From Frankia sp. AgKG'84/4 (GTDB lineage Bacteria; Actinomycetota; Actinomycetes; Frankiales; Frankiaceae): 54,816 nucleotides of DNA. Below the pieces are notes generated by a model. It was not told where the DNA came from, searched no databases, and saw nothing but the letters and a program-made list of their open reading frames with translations. Position 1 is the first letter of the stretch. Each line of letters starts with the position of its first letter. Location of the stretch: the NCBI RefSeq assembly GCF_023242965.2, contig NZ_JALKFU020000001.1, positions 1-54,816 of the forward strand, in the 5' to 3' direction. Shown one piece after another: positions 40,947-49,714 of this stretch. Both the position numbers and the translations under genes were made by a program.

Positions 40947-41600
40947 ATGACGCCACGACGAGGCGAGGGACTGTCACGGGAGCGAATCCTCGACGCCGCG
41001 ATCGAGCTCGCCGAGCTGGAGGGCCTCACCGGGCTGTCGATGCGCCGCCTCGCCGCCCGGCTCGGCGTCGAGGCGATGTCGCTCTACAACCACGTGGCCA
41101 ACAAGGGAGATCTTCTCGACGGCCTGGCGAGCCGGGTCTTCGAGTCCATCTCGCTACCGGATCCGGGTCTGCCGTGGGACGAGCGGATCCGGTTGCTGAC
41201 CGGATCCGCCTACACGGCGTTCCGCGCGCAGCCCGTCATCGTGCGCGCGCTGGTGTCCCAACAGGCCAACCCGCGGTCGTCGGGGTCATTGCGCGTCATC
41301 GACGCCATGCTCGGCGCCCTCCTGGACGCCGGCCTCACCGAGCAGGATGCCGTCCGCCGGTACCGAGGCCTCCTCGGCCTCGTGTTCGGATCCGTTCTGG
41401 TCGACACGACCGACCCGGGGTCCGCGAGCGAGCGTTCTGAGCCCATCGACGACTGGTTCCGCCGAAACATCACCGCCGACGCCCTACCAAACCTGCACCG
41501 GACGCTGCCGGCACTGTTCGACGTTGGCTGCCGGGTCAAGTTCACCCACGAACTCGAACTCCTCATCGACGGTCTGCGAGCCACCGCCCAGAACGACTGA
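40947..41600 (+). CDS. TetR-family regulator of nitroreductase
   Basis: The 217-residue TetR has the helix-turn-helix LSRERILDAAIELAELEGLT, RRLAARLGVEAMSLYNHVAN (MSLYxH, as in TetR_C_1 members) and ends RVKFTHELELLIDGLRATA. ATG 40947 follows GGAGG; GTG 40908 is an upstream alternative. The same C-terminal sequence reappears as a fragment at 49122-49200, so a related regulator has decayed there. Confidence 0.93.
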   Translation: MTPRRGEGLSRERILDAAIELAELEGLTGLSMRRLAARLGVEAMSLYNHVANKGDLLDGLASRVFESISLPDPGLPWDERIRLLTGSAYTAFRAQPVIVRALVSQQANPRSSGSLRVIDAMLGALLDAGLTEQDAVRRYRGLLGLVFGSVLVDTTDPGSASERSEPIDDWFRRNITADALPNLHRTLPALFDVGCRVKFTHELELLIDGLRATAQND

Positions 41601-41727
41601 CGCGCGGACCGGCCGAACAACCACGGGATCAGTTGACGGTGGGGAACGGTCGCCTTCCGCATGAGCGACGACCGGCAGACAAGGCAGATCGGCCAGAGTC
41701 CGCAGGTGGGGATGCTCGCGGCGGCGA

Positions 41728-42855
41728 CTACCACGGGCCTCCCGGACGCGCCCAGGTCACCGGCCATCCGGTCCGGGTAGAATGCTCCCCGCTCTCGCCC
41801 GTCAGGCCAATGTCACCGGCCTGGACCGGTGAGGGATTCAGGCGGGCGAATCCCTCCTGCCGTTGGTAGGGAAAGTACGGATAGGGCGCGGTACGGGCGC
41901 TGGCCGCGGCCAGGCGCGCCAGCTGAGCCGCGGTCAGCGACCAGCCGACCGCCCCGAGGTTCTGCCGCAGCTGCGCCTCGTCGCGGGCACCGACGATGAC
42001 CGAGGACACCGTGGGCCGCCGCAACAGCCAGTTGAGGGCGATCTGGGGCACCGCCCGGCCGGTCTCCGCGGCGATCTCGTCGAGCGCGTCGACCACCGTG
42101 AACAGCTGCTCGTCCTCCACCGGCGGTCCGTAGTCGGCAGTGGCGGGGAGCCGGCCGTGCGTGGGGCGGGGCTCACCGCGCCGAATCCGACCGGTCAGCC
42201 GACCCCAGCCCAGCGGACTCCAGACGATCGCGCCGACACCCTGATCCAGGCCGAGCGGCAGCAGTTCCCACTCGTAGTCGCGACCAACGAGCGAGTAGTA
42301 GACCTGATGCGCCACGTACCGGGGGTACCCGCGCTTCTCGGCGATGGCGAGGGACTTCATGAGCTGCCAGCCCGCGAAGTTGGACACGCCCAGATAGCGG
42401 ATCTTGCCGGCCCGCACGAGGTCATCCAGGGTCGAAAGCACCTCCTCGATCGGGGTGCCGGCGTCGAAGGCGTGCAGCTGGAAGAGGTCGAGGTAGTCGG
42501 TGCCCAGCCGGCGCAGGGCCGCGTCGCAGGCGCGGAGCAGCCGGGCGCGGGACGAGCCGGCATCGCCCGGCCCGTCGCCGACCGGCAGGCCCGCCTTCGT
42601 CGACACGAGAACCTGGTCGCGCCGGCCCCGGATGGCCGCGCCGAGCACCTCTTCGGAGGCGCCGTCGGAGTAGACGTCAGCCGTGTCGAACATGGTCACG
42701 CCCGCCTCAAGGCAGATGTCGACAAGGCGGCGGGCCTGGTCGGCGTCGGTGTCGCCCCAGGCGCCGAACAGCGGGCCGCGACCGCCGAAGGTGCCGGCGC
42801 CGAAGCTCAGCGCGGGAACCATCAGCCCGGACGCACCCAGGCGTCGATACTCCAT
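41728..42855 (-). CDS. Aldo/keto reductase, potassium-channel beta-subunit-like
   Basis: The 375-residue AKR has the catalytic tetrad in order: Asp and Tyr in MFDTADVYSDGASEE, Lys in VLVSTKAGLPVGD, His in YLDLFQLHAFDAGTP; the cofactor end is SSVIVGARDEAQLRQNLGAV. It reduces aldehydes or ketones with NADPH. The family normally ends near YQRQEGFARLNPSP; here 30 more residues follow because of read-through into non-conserved sequence. Divergent from TetR at 42945. Confidence 0.93.
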   Translation of the reverse strand: MEYRRLGASGLMVPALSFGAGTFGGRGPLFGAWGDTDADQARRLVDICLEAGVTMFDTADVYSDGASEEVLGAAIRGRRDQVLVSTKAGLPVGDGPGDAGSSRARLLRACDAALRRLGTDYLDLFQLHAFDAGTPIEEVLSTLDDLVRAGKIRYLGVSNFAGWQLMKSLAIAEKRGYPRYVAHQVYYSLVGRDYEWELLPLGLDQGVGAIVWSPLGWGRLTGRIRRGEPRPTHGRLPATADYGPPVEDEQLFTVVDALDEIAAETGRAVPQIALNWLLRRPTVSSVIVGARDEAQLRQNLGAVGWSLTAAQLARLAAASARTAPYPYFPYQRQEGFARLNPSPVQAGDIGLTGESGEHSTRTGWPVTWARPGGPW

Positions 42856-42876
42856 AGCTCGCCCCTAATGATTCCA

Positions 42877-42931
42877 CAGTTCCATTAAGATGGGTCAAAC
42901 CGTACCACCCAGCAAGCCATTATTGGAACTG
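42877..42931. promoter_or_regulatory. Inverted repeat in AKR/TetR intergenic region
   Basis: CAGTTCCA (42877-42884) and TGGAACTG (42924-42931) are exact inverted repeats flanking the centre of the 89-bp gap. A looped or two-site TetR operator is plausible. Confidence 0.6.
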
Positions 42932-42944
42932 GAGACCCGTTACT

Positions 42945-43553
42945 GTGGATGAAGACGCCGGACCCGGGACCGTCCGACCCGGCGGGCGGACCGCGCGGGT
43001 GCGGGCCAGCGTTCTCCAGGCCGCCGGCGATGTGCTCGCCGAACGCGGCTTCGCCCAGCTCGACCTTGCCGACGTCGCGCGCCTGGCCGGCGTCGGCAAG
43101 ACCACCGTCTACCGCCGGTGGGGGACGGTCGCCGGCCTGGTAGCGGACCTGCTGGCCGAGATGGCCGAGGAATCCGTGCCGCGCACCGAGACCGGTTCCC
43201 TGCTGGGCGACCTGCGGGCCAACGCCGACCTGGTCCGGCGCACCCTGGGCGACCCGCGGCAGGGCGCGCTGTTCCAGGCGGTGATCGCCGCCGCGACCTA
43301 CGACGAGCGCACCGCGCAGGCACTGCGCCGCTTCTACGACGCCCGGATCGCCGAGTGGGCGCCGTGCGTGGCGCGGGCCGTCGACCGCGGCGAGGCACCC
43401 GCGGGAACCGACCCCGCCGAGGTGATCCGCGCCGTCTCGGCCCCGCTCTACTACGGCCTGCTGACCGCCGGGAAGCCACCGGACGAGGCCACGGCGGAAC
43501 GCGCCGCCAGGGCCGCCACCGCCGCCGCCCGAGCCGGGGTGTTCGTACGCTGA
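42945..43553 (+). CDS. TetR-family regulator
   Basis: The 202-residue TetR has the helix-turn-helix VRASVLQAAGDVLAERGFAQ, VARLAGVGKTTVYRRWGTVA and a TetR_C-type ligand domain (RAVSAPLYYGLLTAGKPPDE). It starts with GTG. It is divergent from the aldo/keto reductase, probably its repressor. Confidence 0.92.
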   Translation: MDEDAGPGTVRPGGRTARVRASVLQAAGDVLAERGFAQLDLADVARLAGVGKTTVYRRWGTVAGLVADLLAEMAEESVPRTETGSLLGDLRANADLVRRTLGDPRQGALFQAVIAAATYDERTAQALRRFYDARIAEWAPCVARAVDRGEAPAGTDPAEVIRAVSAPLYYGLLTAGKPPDEATAERAARAATAAARAGVFVR

Positions 43554-43605
43554 CCCGCGCGCCGCGGCCGTCGGCCCTGCGCGATCAGGATTGCCGCGGC
43601 ACTGG

Positions 43606-44580
43606 TCAACCGGATGGCTGGTCGGCCGCGACGGCCGCGGCCAGCGTGAGGAAGTCCCGCGCGGGTGCCGGCAGTCCCCCCGCGTTCCAGGCGATGGCGA
43701 CGTCCGAGCCCGCGATGTCCGCGACCTCCACGAACGCGAGGCCGGGCCAGCGCTGCGCGTGGGCGATCGACGCGGGGACCAGCCCAACCGCCCGGCCGGA
43801 GCGGGCCGCGTCGAGCAGATCGTCGAGCGTGTCGCCCCGCGCCCCGATCCGCGGTGGCCGGGTGCGCCGTTCGCTCACGCGCCAGAACGCGCACCAGACC
43901 GGATCCGACCCGGTGATGTCGATCCACGGCAGCTCGGCGATCTCCTCGAACGTGACGCTGGGTCGGTCCGCGAGCGGATGGTCGGCCCCGACGGCGACGA
44001 ACCTCGGCTCGGTGGCGACCACGATCTGCTCCAGGCCCGCGCCGGTGAACGGCGGCCGGACGATCGCGACGTCGCTCGTGTGCCCGCCGAGGCCGCCCGT
44101 CGGGTCCTCGAGGCCGTGGTGCTTGGTGACGACGCGGACGTCGGGGTAGCGCCGCGCGTAGGCGCGCAGCAGCCTCGGCGTGATCTCTACCGCGGCGGTG
44201 GCGGCCAGACCGATCCGCAGCGTGGTGGCGCCGCCGGTCGCGATGTCGTGCGCGGCCCGCGCGCACCGCTCGGCGACCGCGAGCAGCTCACGGGCGTGTG
44301 GCAGCCAGCGCGAACCGTGCTCGGTGAGGCCGACCGCCCGGCTGGAGCGCTCGAACAGAGTGAACCCGACCTGCGCTTCAAGTCGCGCGATCGCGCTGCT
44401 CAGCGACTGCTGGGCGACGTTGAGGCGGCGCGCGGCGCGGGTGAAGTTCAGCTCCTCGGCGAGTGCCACGAAATAGTCCAGCTGGCGCAGGTCGATCCTC
44501 GACGCGGCGGACGACGCCGGCGATCGACCGACGGCCGCTGTGGCGCCACCGAAAACTTCTGTTTCTCCTTCGGCCGACAT
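43606..44580 (-). CDS. LysR-family regulator
   Basis: The 324-residue LysR has the helix-turn-helix LRQLDYFVALAEELNFTRAA, LNVAQQSLSSAIARLEAQVG and a full effector domain (GLAATAAVEITPRLLRAYAR, PWIDITGSDPVWCAFWRVSE). The long upstream open frame is spurious; the ATG at 44580 gives a normal length with a short disordered N-terminus. It is divergent from the truncated haemoglobin (63-bp gap). Confidence 0.93.
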   Translation of the reverse strand: MSAEGETEVFGGATAAVGRSPASSAASRIDLRQLDYFVALAEELNFTRAARRLNVAQQSLSSAIARLEAQVGFTLFERSSRAVGLTEHGSRWLPHARELLAVAERCARAAHDIATGGATTLRIGLAATAAVEITPRLLRAYARRYPDVRVVTKHHGLEDPTGGLGGHTSDVAIVRPPFTGAGLEQIVVATEPRFVAVGADHPLADRPSVTFEEIAELPWIDITGSDPVWCAFWRVSERRTRPPRIGARGDTLDDLLDAARSGRAVGLVPASIAHAQRWPGLAFVEVADIAGSDVAIAWNAGGLPAPARDFLTLAAAVAADQPSG

Positions 44581-44643
44581 CGCTCTAGCGTTCCATTCTG
44601 ACGTGACGCAGGGCAGCACGAGACGGCGACGGGATCCCAACAA

Positions 44644-45090
44644 ATGGCGGAGACGCTGTACGAGCACGCCGGCGGCGACGCCGCACTGCACCGGCTCGAG
44701 GAGCTCTTTTACCAGAAGGCACTGGCCGACCCGGTGCTGAGCAAGGTCTTCACCGAACGGGTGGCGACCCACGTCGACCATCTCACCTGGTTCACCGCGG
44801 AGTCGTTCGGCGGCCCGGACCGCTTCAGCCGAGAGATCGGCTTCCAGGAGCTGATCGCCATCCACCGCCACCGTCGCATCACCGACGAGCAGCGCGAACG
44901 TTTCGTCGAGGCGTACCTGGCGGCCCTGGACGAGGCCGGCCTGCCCGACGACGCGCCGTTCCGCGCGGCGGTGCGCGAGCACGTCGAGTTCGGCGCCCAC
45001 GTCGCCCAGCAGAACTCGTGGGCCGAGACGGACGCCGACCTGCACCCCATCCGCGAGGTACCGCATTGGGGCTGGGCTCCGGACGCCTGA
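44644..45090 (+). CDS. glbO: Group II truncated haemoglobin (TrHbO type)
   Basis: The 148-residue globin starts MAETLYEHAGGDAALHRLEE and contains FYQKALADPVLSKVF (helix B, distal Tyr), THVDHLTWFTAESFGGPDRF (helix E) and FQELIAIHRHRRITDEQ (helix F with the proximal His). It binds oxygen or NO and may protect against nitrosative stress. It has no ribosome site; the ATG lies close to the divergent LysR start, suggesting a short leader. The gene symbol is by family, not by a proven orthologue. Confidence 0.92.
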   Translation: MAETLYEHAGGDAALHRLEELFYQKALADPVLSKVFTERVATHVDHLTWFTAESFGGPDRFSREIGFQELIAIHRHRRITDEQRERFVEAYLAALDEAGLPDDAPFRAAVREHVEFGAHVAQQNSWAETDADLHPIREVPHWGWAPDA

Positions 45091-45205
45091 CCGAACCCAA
45101 CTGACCGCGGCCGCACCGTGCCGCGAACCCTGACCTCGCCGCCGCGGCGCGGCGAAAACCCCTTGAGTGATCGGCCGGGGGCGGCGACGATCGGACACCG
45201 AGGTG

Positions 45206-46036
45206 ATGACCGAGGTGTCCACTCTGACCGACGACGACGTCGCCCGCTTCGTCGACGAGGGCTTCGTCGCGCTCCGCGGAGCGTTCCCGACGGCACTGGC
45301 CGACGAGTGCCGTTCGATTCTCTGGCGGCTGACCGGCCTTGATCCGAACAAGCCGGCCAGTTGGAACCGCCCCGTCATCCGCCTCGACGGGAGCGGGGAG
45401 GCGCCGTTCCGCCAGGCCGCCAACACCCCGCGGCTGCGCGGCGCCTACGACCAGCTTGTCGGGGCGGGCCGGTGGCGGCCGCGCACCGGCCTCGGCACGT
45501 TCCCCATCCGCTTCCCCCATCCAGCCGACCCGGGCGACGCCGGCTGGCACATGGACGGCGCCTATCTGCCGCCCGGCGAGACATGGTTCTGGCTGAACCT
45601 GCGGTCCCGCGACCGCGCACTCCTCATGCTCTTCCTGTTCTCCGACGTCGGCCCCGACGACGCACCGACCCGCATCAAGGTCGGCTCACACCTCGACGTC
45701 CCACCGTTCCTGGCGCCCGCCGGTGAGCTGGGCCGCAACGGGCTGGACCTGTGCCGGGAGATGGACGCGGCCGGGAAGCTCGACAACCCCGACCGCCCGC
45801 TGGCCCTCGCCACCGGCGCGGCCGGCGACGTGTTCCTCTGCCATCCGTTCCTCATCCACGGCGCGCAGCGGCATCGCGGCTCCGTCCCGCGCTTCCTCGC
45901 CCAGCCGCCCCTGGACCCGACCGGCCTCCTGGACCTGGACCGCGCCGATGGTTCGTACTCGCCTGTCGAACTCGCGGTCCGGCGCGCCCTGAGTCCCTCC
46001 GGTCCTCGGGCGTCGCGCCGAAGTGGGCGCCGGTAG
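45206..46036 (+). CDS. Phytanoyl-CoA dioxygenase (PhyH)-family Fe(II)/2-oxoglutarate enzyme
   Basis: The 276-residue enzyme has the facial triad His-x-Asp in DAGWHMDGAYLPPGETW and the distal His in FLCHPFLIHGAQRHRGS, with the 2-oxoglutarate-binding Arg in HRGSVPRF. These enzymes hydroxylate small molecules, often in secondary metabolism. ATG 45206 is chosen; the frame is open for 13 codons upstream. It lies 115 bp after the haemoglobin gene on the same strand, possibly the same unit. Confidence 0.9.
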   Translation: MTEVSTLTDDDVARFVDEGFVALRGAFPTALADECRSILWRLTGLDPNKPASWNRPVIRLDGSGEAPFRQAANTPRLRGAYDQLVGAGRWRPRTGLGTFPIRFPHPADPGDAGWHMDGAYLPPGETWFWLNLRSRDRALLMLFLFSDVGPDDAPTRIKVGSHLDVPPFLAPAGELGRNGLDLCREMDAAGKLDNPDRPLALATGAAGDVFLCHPFLIHGAQRHRGSVPRFLAQPPLDPTGLLDLDRADGSYSPVELAVRRALSPSGPRASRRSGRR

Positions 46037-46158
46037 GGGTGACGACGGCAGCCGACGGTTCCGCGGCGCACCAAGATCCGACGGTTCCGCGGCGCACCTG
46101 GCCAGGCCGGAGGCCCGGCCGGTGCGTGCTGGCTGACGCTCGACGCGAAAGGGGCTGG

Positions 46159-47250
46159 TCACGGGGTCCCGAAGAACGCGCGGATGTCCTCGACGAGCAG
46201 GTCGGGCACCTCCAGGGCCGCGAAGTGGCCGCCGCGGTCGGCCTCCGTCCACCGGGCTATCGGCATTCGCCGCTCGGCGTAGCGCCGGATCGGGCGGGTG
46301 ATGTCCTCCGGTGGAACAAAGATTCCGACCGGCGCAACGGTCAGCCACGACGGCGGTCTGCCGGTCTCGCGGTGCAGGCGCGGCGCCGTGCCGCCGGTAC
46401 GGGTCAGCCAGAACAGCATCACGTTGGTGAGCACTCGGTCCGGGCTGATCGGGAAGTCCCGGGCCGCCCACATTGTCATCGGGTCGAGCAGCCAGGCGAG
46501 CAGGCCAACGGGCGAGTCGGTGATGCCGTACGCCGGAGTCTGCGGCCGGGTGCCGTTGATGGTCCGCACCCCGGGCTGGTTGCGGAGATAGGCCGCGGTC
46601 TGGTCGTACCGTTCCTGATCCCCCGGGCTGAGGTCCGCACGGTCCGGGTCGCCGGGCAGCGGCGGGGTCGGAAGGTAGTTGAGGTGAACTCCGACGACGC
46701 GTTCGGCATCATGCTCGGACAATGCCCGGGACACCGACGACCCCCAGTCTCCACCGTGGACGCCGTACCGCTGGTAGCCCAGTCGACTCATCAGCTCCGC
46801 CCACGCCCGTGCCACCCGGTTGACATCCCAGCCACGCTGACGCGTCGGTCCGGAGAAACCCCAGCCCGGAATCGACGGGATGACGAGGTGGAACTCGGCC
46901 GAGAGCGGCCCGATGACGTTGAGGAACTCCACGATCGACCCCGGCCAGCCGTGCGTCAGCACCAGCGCCAGCGCGTCCGGCCGCTCGCAGCGCACGTGCA
47001 GGAAGTGGATGCGCTGGCCGTCGATGTCGGTGATGAACTGCGGATGGCTGTTCAGCTCGGCTTCGGCCGCGCGCCAGTCGTAGCGGTGGCGCCAGTAGTC
47101 AGCCAGCTCCCTGACCCGGGCCAGCGGCACGCCAAACTCGTCTCCGACGCCCGGCAGCTCGTCGGGCCACCGGGTGCGGTCCAGGCGGATGTGCAGGTCG
47201 TCGAGGTCAGCCGGCGCAACGGCGATGCGGAAAGGCTCGATCTCCACCAT
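46159..47250 (-). CDS. Epoxide hydrolase with EHN domain, second copy in window
   Basis: The 363-residue protein has the EHN N-terminus (PFRIAVAPADLDDLHIRLDR, WRHRYDWRAAEAELNSHPQF), the oxyanion HGWP in VLTHGWPGSIVEFL, nucleophile Asp in YGVHGGDWGSSVSRAL and the terminal His in TEADRGGHFAALEVPDLL. It converts epoxides to diols. It differs clearly from the 12137 copy and has its own regulator, the divergent MarR. Confidence 0.94.
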   Translation of the reverse strand: MVEIEPFRIAVAPADLDDLHIRLDRTRWPDELPGVGDEFGVPLARVRELADYWRHRYDWRAAEAELNSHPQFITDIDGQRIHFLHVRCERPDALALVLTHGWPGSIVEFLNVIGPLSAEFHLVIPSIPGWGFSGPTRQRGWDVNRVARAWAELMSRLGYQRYGVHGGDWGSSVSRALSEHDAERVVGVHLNYLPTPPLPGDPDRADLSPGDQERYDQTAAYLRNQPGVRTINGTRPQTPAYGITDSPVGLLAWLLDPMTMWAARDFPISPDRVLTNVMLFWLTRTGGTAPRLHRETGRPPSWLTVAPVGIFVPPEDITRPIRRYAERRMPIARWTEADRGGHFAALEVPDLLVEDIRAFFGTP

Positions 47251-47258
47251 TAGTCCCC

Positions 47259-47306
47259 CTAACGTTCAGATGACTAACGCTAAATCGTTCGGGTCACTAA
47301 CGCAAG
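47259..47306. promoter_or_regulatory. Repeated CTAACG motifs between epoxide hydrolase and MarR
   Basis: CTAACG occurs three times within about 50 bp, and AACG-CTAAAT-CGTT forms an inverted repeat near 47277. The regular spacing in the 75-bp gap points to the MarR operator. Confidence 0.6.
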
Positions 47307-47325
47307 CCGTCGTAGGATGCCCGCC

Positions 47326-47799
47326 ATGACGGAGCACGACCGCCCATGGCCCACCAGCGCCTCCGCGGCCCCCGCCCGCCTGCGGTCACTGGCCACCCGA
47401 CTCATCGGCCGCAACGCGGCGCACGCGGACCGGATCTCGAACGCCCACCTCGCCACGGTCGGAGCGACCCGCTGGCAGTACTCCACGCTGGTCACGCTCC
47501 GCGATGCCGGCCCCGCCAGCCAGGCCGCACTCAGCGAACGCACCGGCATCTACCGCAGCGACATGGTCGCCGTCCTCAACGGCCTGGCCGACGTCGCCTA
47601 CGTGGAACGCGCGCCCGACCCCGCCGACCGGCGCCGCAACATCGTCACACTGACCCCGACCGGCCGATCCCACCTACGGATGCTGGACCAGCTCGTGGAC
47701 GAGGCCCAGGACGACCTGCTCGCCCCGCTCTCCCCCGCCGAACGTGCGGAGCTGATCCGCAGCCTGCAACGCCTCGACGACCACCACTCGTCCCGCTGA
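47326..47799 (+). CDS. MarR-family regulator of epoxide hydrolase
   Basis: The 157-residue MarR has the winged helix: WQYSTLVTLRDAGPASQAAL, SERTGIYRSDMVAVLNGLAD, YVERAPDPADRRRNIVTLTP (wing), and flanking dimerisation helices. ATG 47326 has TAGGAT upstream; ATG 47317 is an alternative. It probably represses the divergent epoxide hydrolase until a ligand binds. Confidence 0.93.
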   Translation: MTEHDRPWPTSASAAPARLRSLATRLIGRNAAHADRISNAHLATVGATRWQYSTLVTLRDAGPASQAALSERTGIYRSDMVAVLNGLADVAYVERAPDPADRRRNIVTLTPTGRSHLRMLDQLVDEAQDDLLAPLSPAERAELIRSLQRLDDHHSSR

Positions 47800-47812
47800 C
47801 CGACGTGCGGTC

Positions 47813-48340
47813 TCACGGATCGGCGCGTCGGGCCGGACCAGGATCGGGCAGCGGCGGCGCGAGGACCGTCCGGTGCCGGGCCATCAGTTCCTCGGTCAAC
47901 GAGCGGTCCGGCATCGCGCCGGTGCTCGCGACGTGTTCCGCGACCTCGGCGAAGTAGTCCTCGTAGCCGCTGGGGGTGAGGATCGCGACGTAGCGCGCCG
48001 GCTCGTCGAAGGGATTGCCGAAGCCGTGGGCGAGGCGCCGGCTGGCGAAGACCGTCTCACCCGCGACGGCGGTGTGGAACCCGTCCCCCACGCGGAACCG
48101 CAGCCGCCCCTCGATCAGCACGAACGTCTCGTCGTGGCCGTCGTGCACATGCGGCAGCGGTCCGGGTTGCCCGGCGCCCATCAGCCCCTCCAGCACGGTG
48201 AGCCTGCCGAGGGTGTCTCCCGCCGTGACCTTGACAAGCATCGACCAGTTCGGCAGATCGATCCGCCGGCCTTCGTCCCCGCCCCGGACGAACCCCTGCA
48301 CCGGTTGCTCTCCTCCCGAGCTTTCGACATCAAATGTCAC
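47813..48340 (-). CDS. Cupin-domain protein
   Basis: The 175-residue single-cupin protein has metal ligands in PLPHVHDGHDETFVLIEGRL (His, His, Glu) and the second motif His in RRLAHGFGNPFDEPARYVAI. The start is GTG 48340 preceded by GGAGG. Cupins of this kind are small dioxygenases, isomerases or quercetinase-like enzymes; none is assigned. It is convergent with MarR and overlaps no other gene. Confidence 0.92.
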   Translation of the reverse strand: MTFDVESSGGEQPVQGFVRGGDEGRRIDLPNWSMLVKVTAGDTLGRLTVLEGLMGAGQPGPLPHVHDGHDETFVLIEGRLRFRVGDGFHTAVAGETVFASRRLAHGFGNPFDEPARYVAILTPSGYEDYFAEVAEHVASTGAMPDRSLTEELMARHRTVLAPPLPDPGPARRADP

Positions 48341-48385
48341 ATGTCCTCCGGTTCGGGTTCAGCAGCGCGCCGGTCGAGAAGCGCC

Positions 48386-48511
48386 TCAGGGCATCCGCGC
48401 GATCTTGCCCTGGACGCGGATGGGCTCGCCGAGCTGGTCGGCCTTGGCGGCGTCGGCGAGAGGAAGTACCTGGTCGACAGCGGCGAGGACCAGGTCGACC
48501 GGGGTGCTCAT
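48386..48511 (-). CDS. 41-residue protein coupled to small membrane protein
   Basis: MSTPVDLVLAAVDQVLPLAD then AAKADQLGEPIRVQGKIARM: a short amphipathic helix and a basic end, with no known family. Its ATG overlaps the membrane-protein stop (ATGA), and the same junction is preserved in the decayed copy at 33505-33594, which supports a real translated unit. Confidence 0.55.
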   Translation of the reverse strand: MSTPVDLVLAAVDQVLPLADAAKADQLGEPIRVQGKIARMP

Positions 48512-48747
48512 AGCTGGCTCTGCATGGCGACGAGCAGAATGGCGGCGGCCAGGCAGGCCGACGCCCAGGCCAGGTAGAACCCGCGGCCTGACCGGCCGAG
48601 AATAAAAAGTTCCACCGCGTAACCTCCGAAGAGGACGGCGACCCCGTAGAGGCCGTGCAGGATAATCATCGCGAGTACGCCGACGACGGTCGGCACCCAA
48701 AGCAAGACAAGGGCGCCGAGGGCAGAGCGATCCCTTTGTGATGACAC
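48508..48747 (-). CDS. Small two-to-three-helix membrane protein
   Basis: The 79-residue protein has segments LGALVLLWVPTVVGVLAMII, GLYGVAVLFGGYAVELFIL and FYLAWASACLAAAILLVAM, separated by short basic loops. I do not recognise the family. It is translationally coupled to the 41-residue gene. The sequence upstream (48748-48965) gives no promoter or gene that I can identify. Confidence 0.7.
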   Translation of the reverse strand: MSSQRDRSALGALVLLWVPTVVGVLAMIILHGLYGVAVLFGGYAVELFILGRSGRGFYLAWASACLAAAILLVAMQSQL

Positions 48748-48965
48748 GTGATCTCCGCACTATCTCGATCCGCAAGCTCCACGTCCGCGGTGATGATCTC
48801 AGGCCGGACAAGGCCGCCGGCCCGCGTGGCTGCCTCCCTACGGTCCTTTCGAGGACTCTCTGCAGGCCCGGAATGCGCCACTGCCACATCTCGACCCTGC
48901 GTCTGGTGTCAAGACGCCAGACGAGCAGCGTTTTCATTTCGATGCCAACTCCTGATACTACTCAA
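48748..48965. other. 218-bp stretch, no recognisable gene
   Basis: Minus frames here (for example EIITADVELADRDSAEI) lead toward the membrane gene, but no start or family can be assigned. It may hold the promoter of the 48747 gene. Confidence 0.4.
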
Positions 48966-49097
48966 TCAAAGAAGATCGATCGGCCGGAACCGAACCATAA
49001 CCGTTTTGGCGGCCTCTTCGCCGAGGGTCATGACCAACGACGTCCAGGTCGCGCGGATCACGACTGTGGCACCGCCAAGGTCGACCGGGAAACGAAA
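48966..49097 (-). pseudogene. C-terminal fragment of an unidentified protein
   Basis: FRFPVDLGGATVVIRATWTS then LVMTLGEEAAKTVMVRFRPI and a stop looks protein-like (alternating hydrophobic strands), but I cannot name a family. Upstream it dissolves into the TetR fragment on the other strand. Confidence 0.35.
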
Positions 49098-49118
49098 TTT
49101 TCGCTGGCGAGCGGGCCC

Positions 49119-49215
49119 CGCATCAGCCTGGGCTGCCGGCTCGATTTCACCCACGAACTGGACCTTCTCCTCGACGGTCTGCGCGCGGCGGCGGCCACCG
49201 CAGCGGGTGCCGAAG
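49119..49215 (+). pseudogene. TetR C-terminal fragment
   Basis: SLGCRLDFTHELDLLLDGLR then AAA corresponds to the end of the nitroreductase TetR at 41530-41600 (VGCRVKFTHELELLIDGLRA). Only about 30 codons survive, without a helix-turn-helix. Confidence 0.7.
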
Positions 49216-49384
49216 CGGGAGCGCCCCACGCCGGCCACGACAGGCCCATCAGTCAAGGGCCGAGCAGCGCCAGCGGGACAGCAGCGAGGCCGTCCCGTCG
49301 GCGTCAGGCAGGCTCGCCGGCGTAGAGGACGACCGCATCGATCAAGTCATCGCCGACGGGACAGCGAAGCCACTGGAGGTATCT

Positions 49385-49500
49385 GACATCTGGCGTGGGC
49401 CGCGGGACTTGACGATCTGGACAGCGAGGTGCCCGACGCCGCCGGCGGCACCATGGACGAGGACGCGCTGCTGCCCGGGCGACCACCGCGACGTTCACCA
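49385..49500 (-). pseudogene. Rossmann fragment of an MDR oxidoreductase
   Basis: PGQQRVLVHGAAGGVGHLAV then QIVKSRGPRQ is the cofactor-binding strand-helix of a zinc-type quinone reductase (compare VLVHAAAGGIGHLAVQLAKV at 18033-19019). The rest is absent. Next to a TetR fragment, it repeats the oxidoreductase/TetR theme in a third, more decayed place. Confidence 0.7.
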
Positions 49501-49714
49501 GCGGCTTCTATCAGGGCTCACGCCGGCTCAACCGCCTGCGCCGAGCCGAGTTCGACATCCGCTTCCCTGGCCTGCTCGCCGCGATCCTCGTCGAGGACGA
49601 GTCGACGGACCCGGTCTGAACTACCTGGGATCCAAGCGGCCGGAGAATGGACGGGTACGGCCGCCGACGTCGCCATATCGCGCCGACTCGGCGGCGGATG
49701 TGCTCGGTACCCGC

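Noticed and set aside
44581-45426. 600-residue N-terminal extension of the LysR protein
   Set aside because: The extra part is antisense to the truncated haemoglobin and PhyH genes, and the LysR fold begins right after the ATG at 44580.
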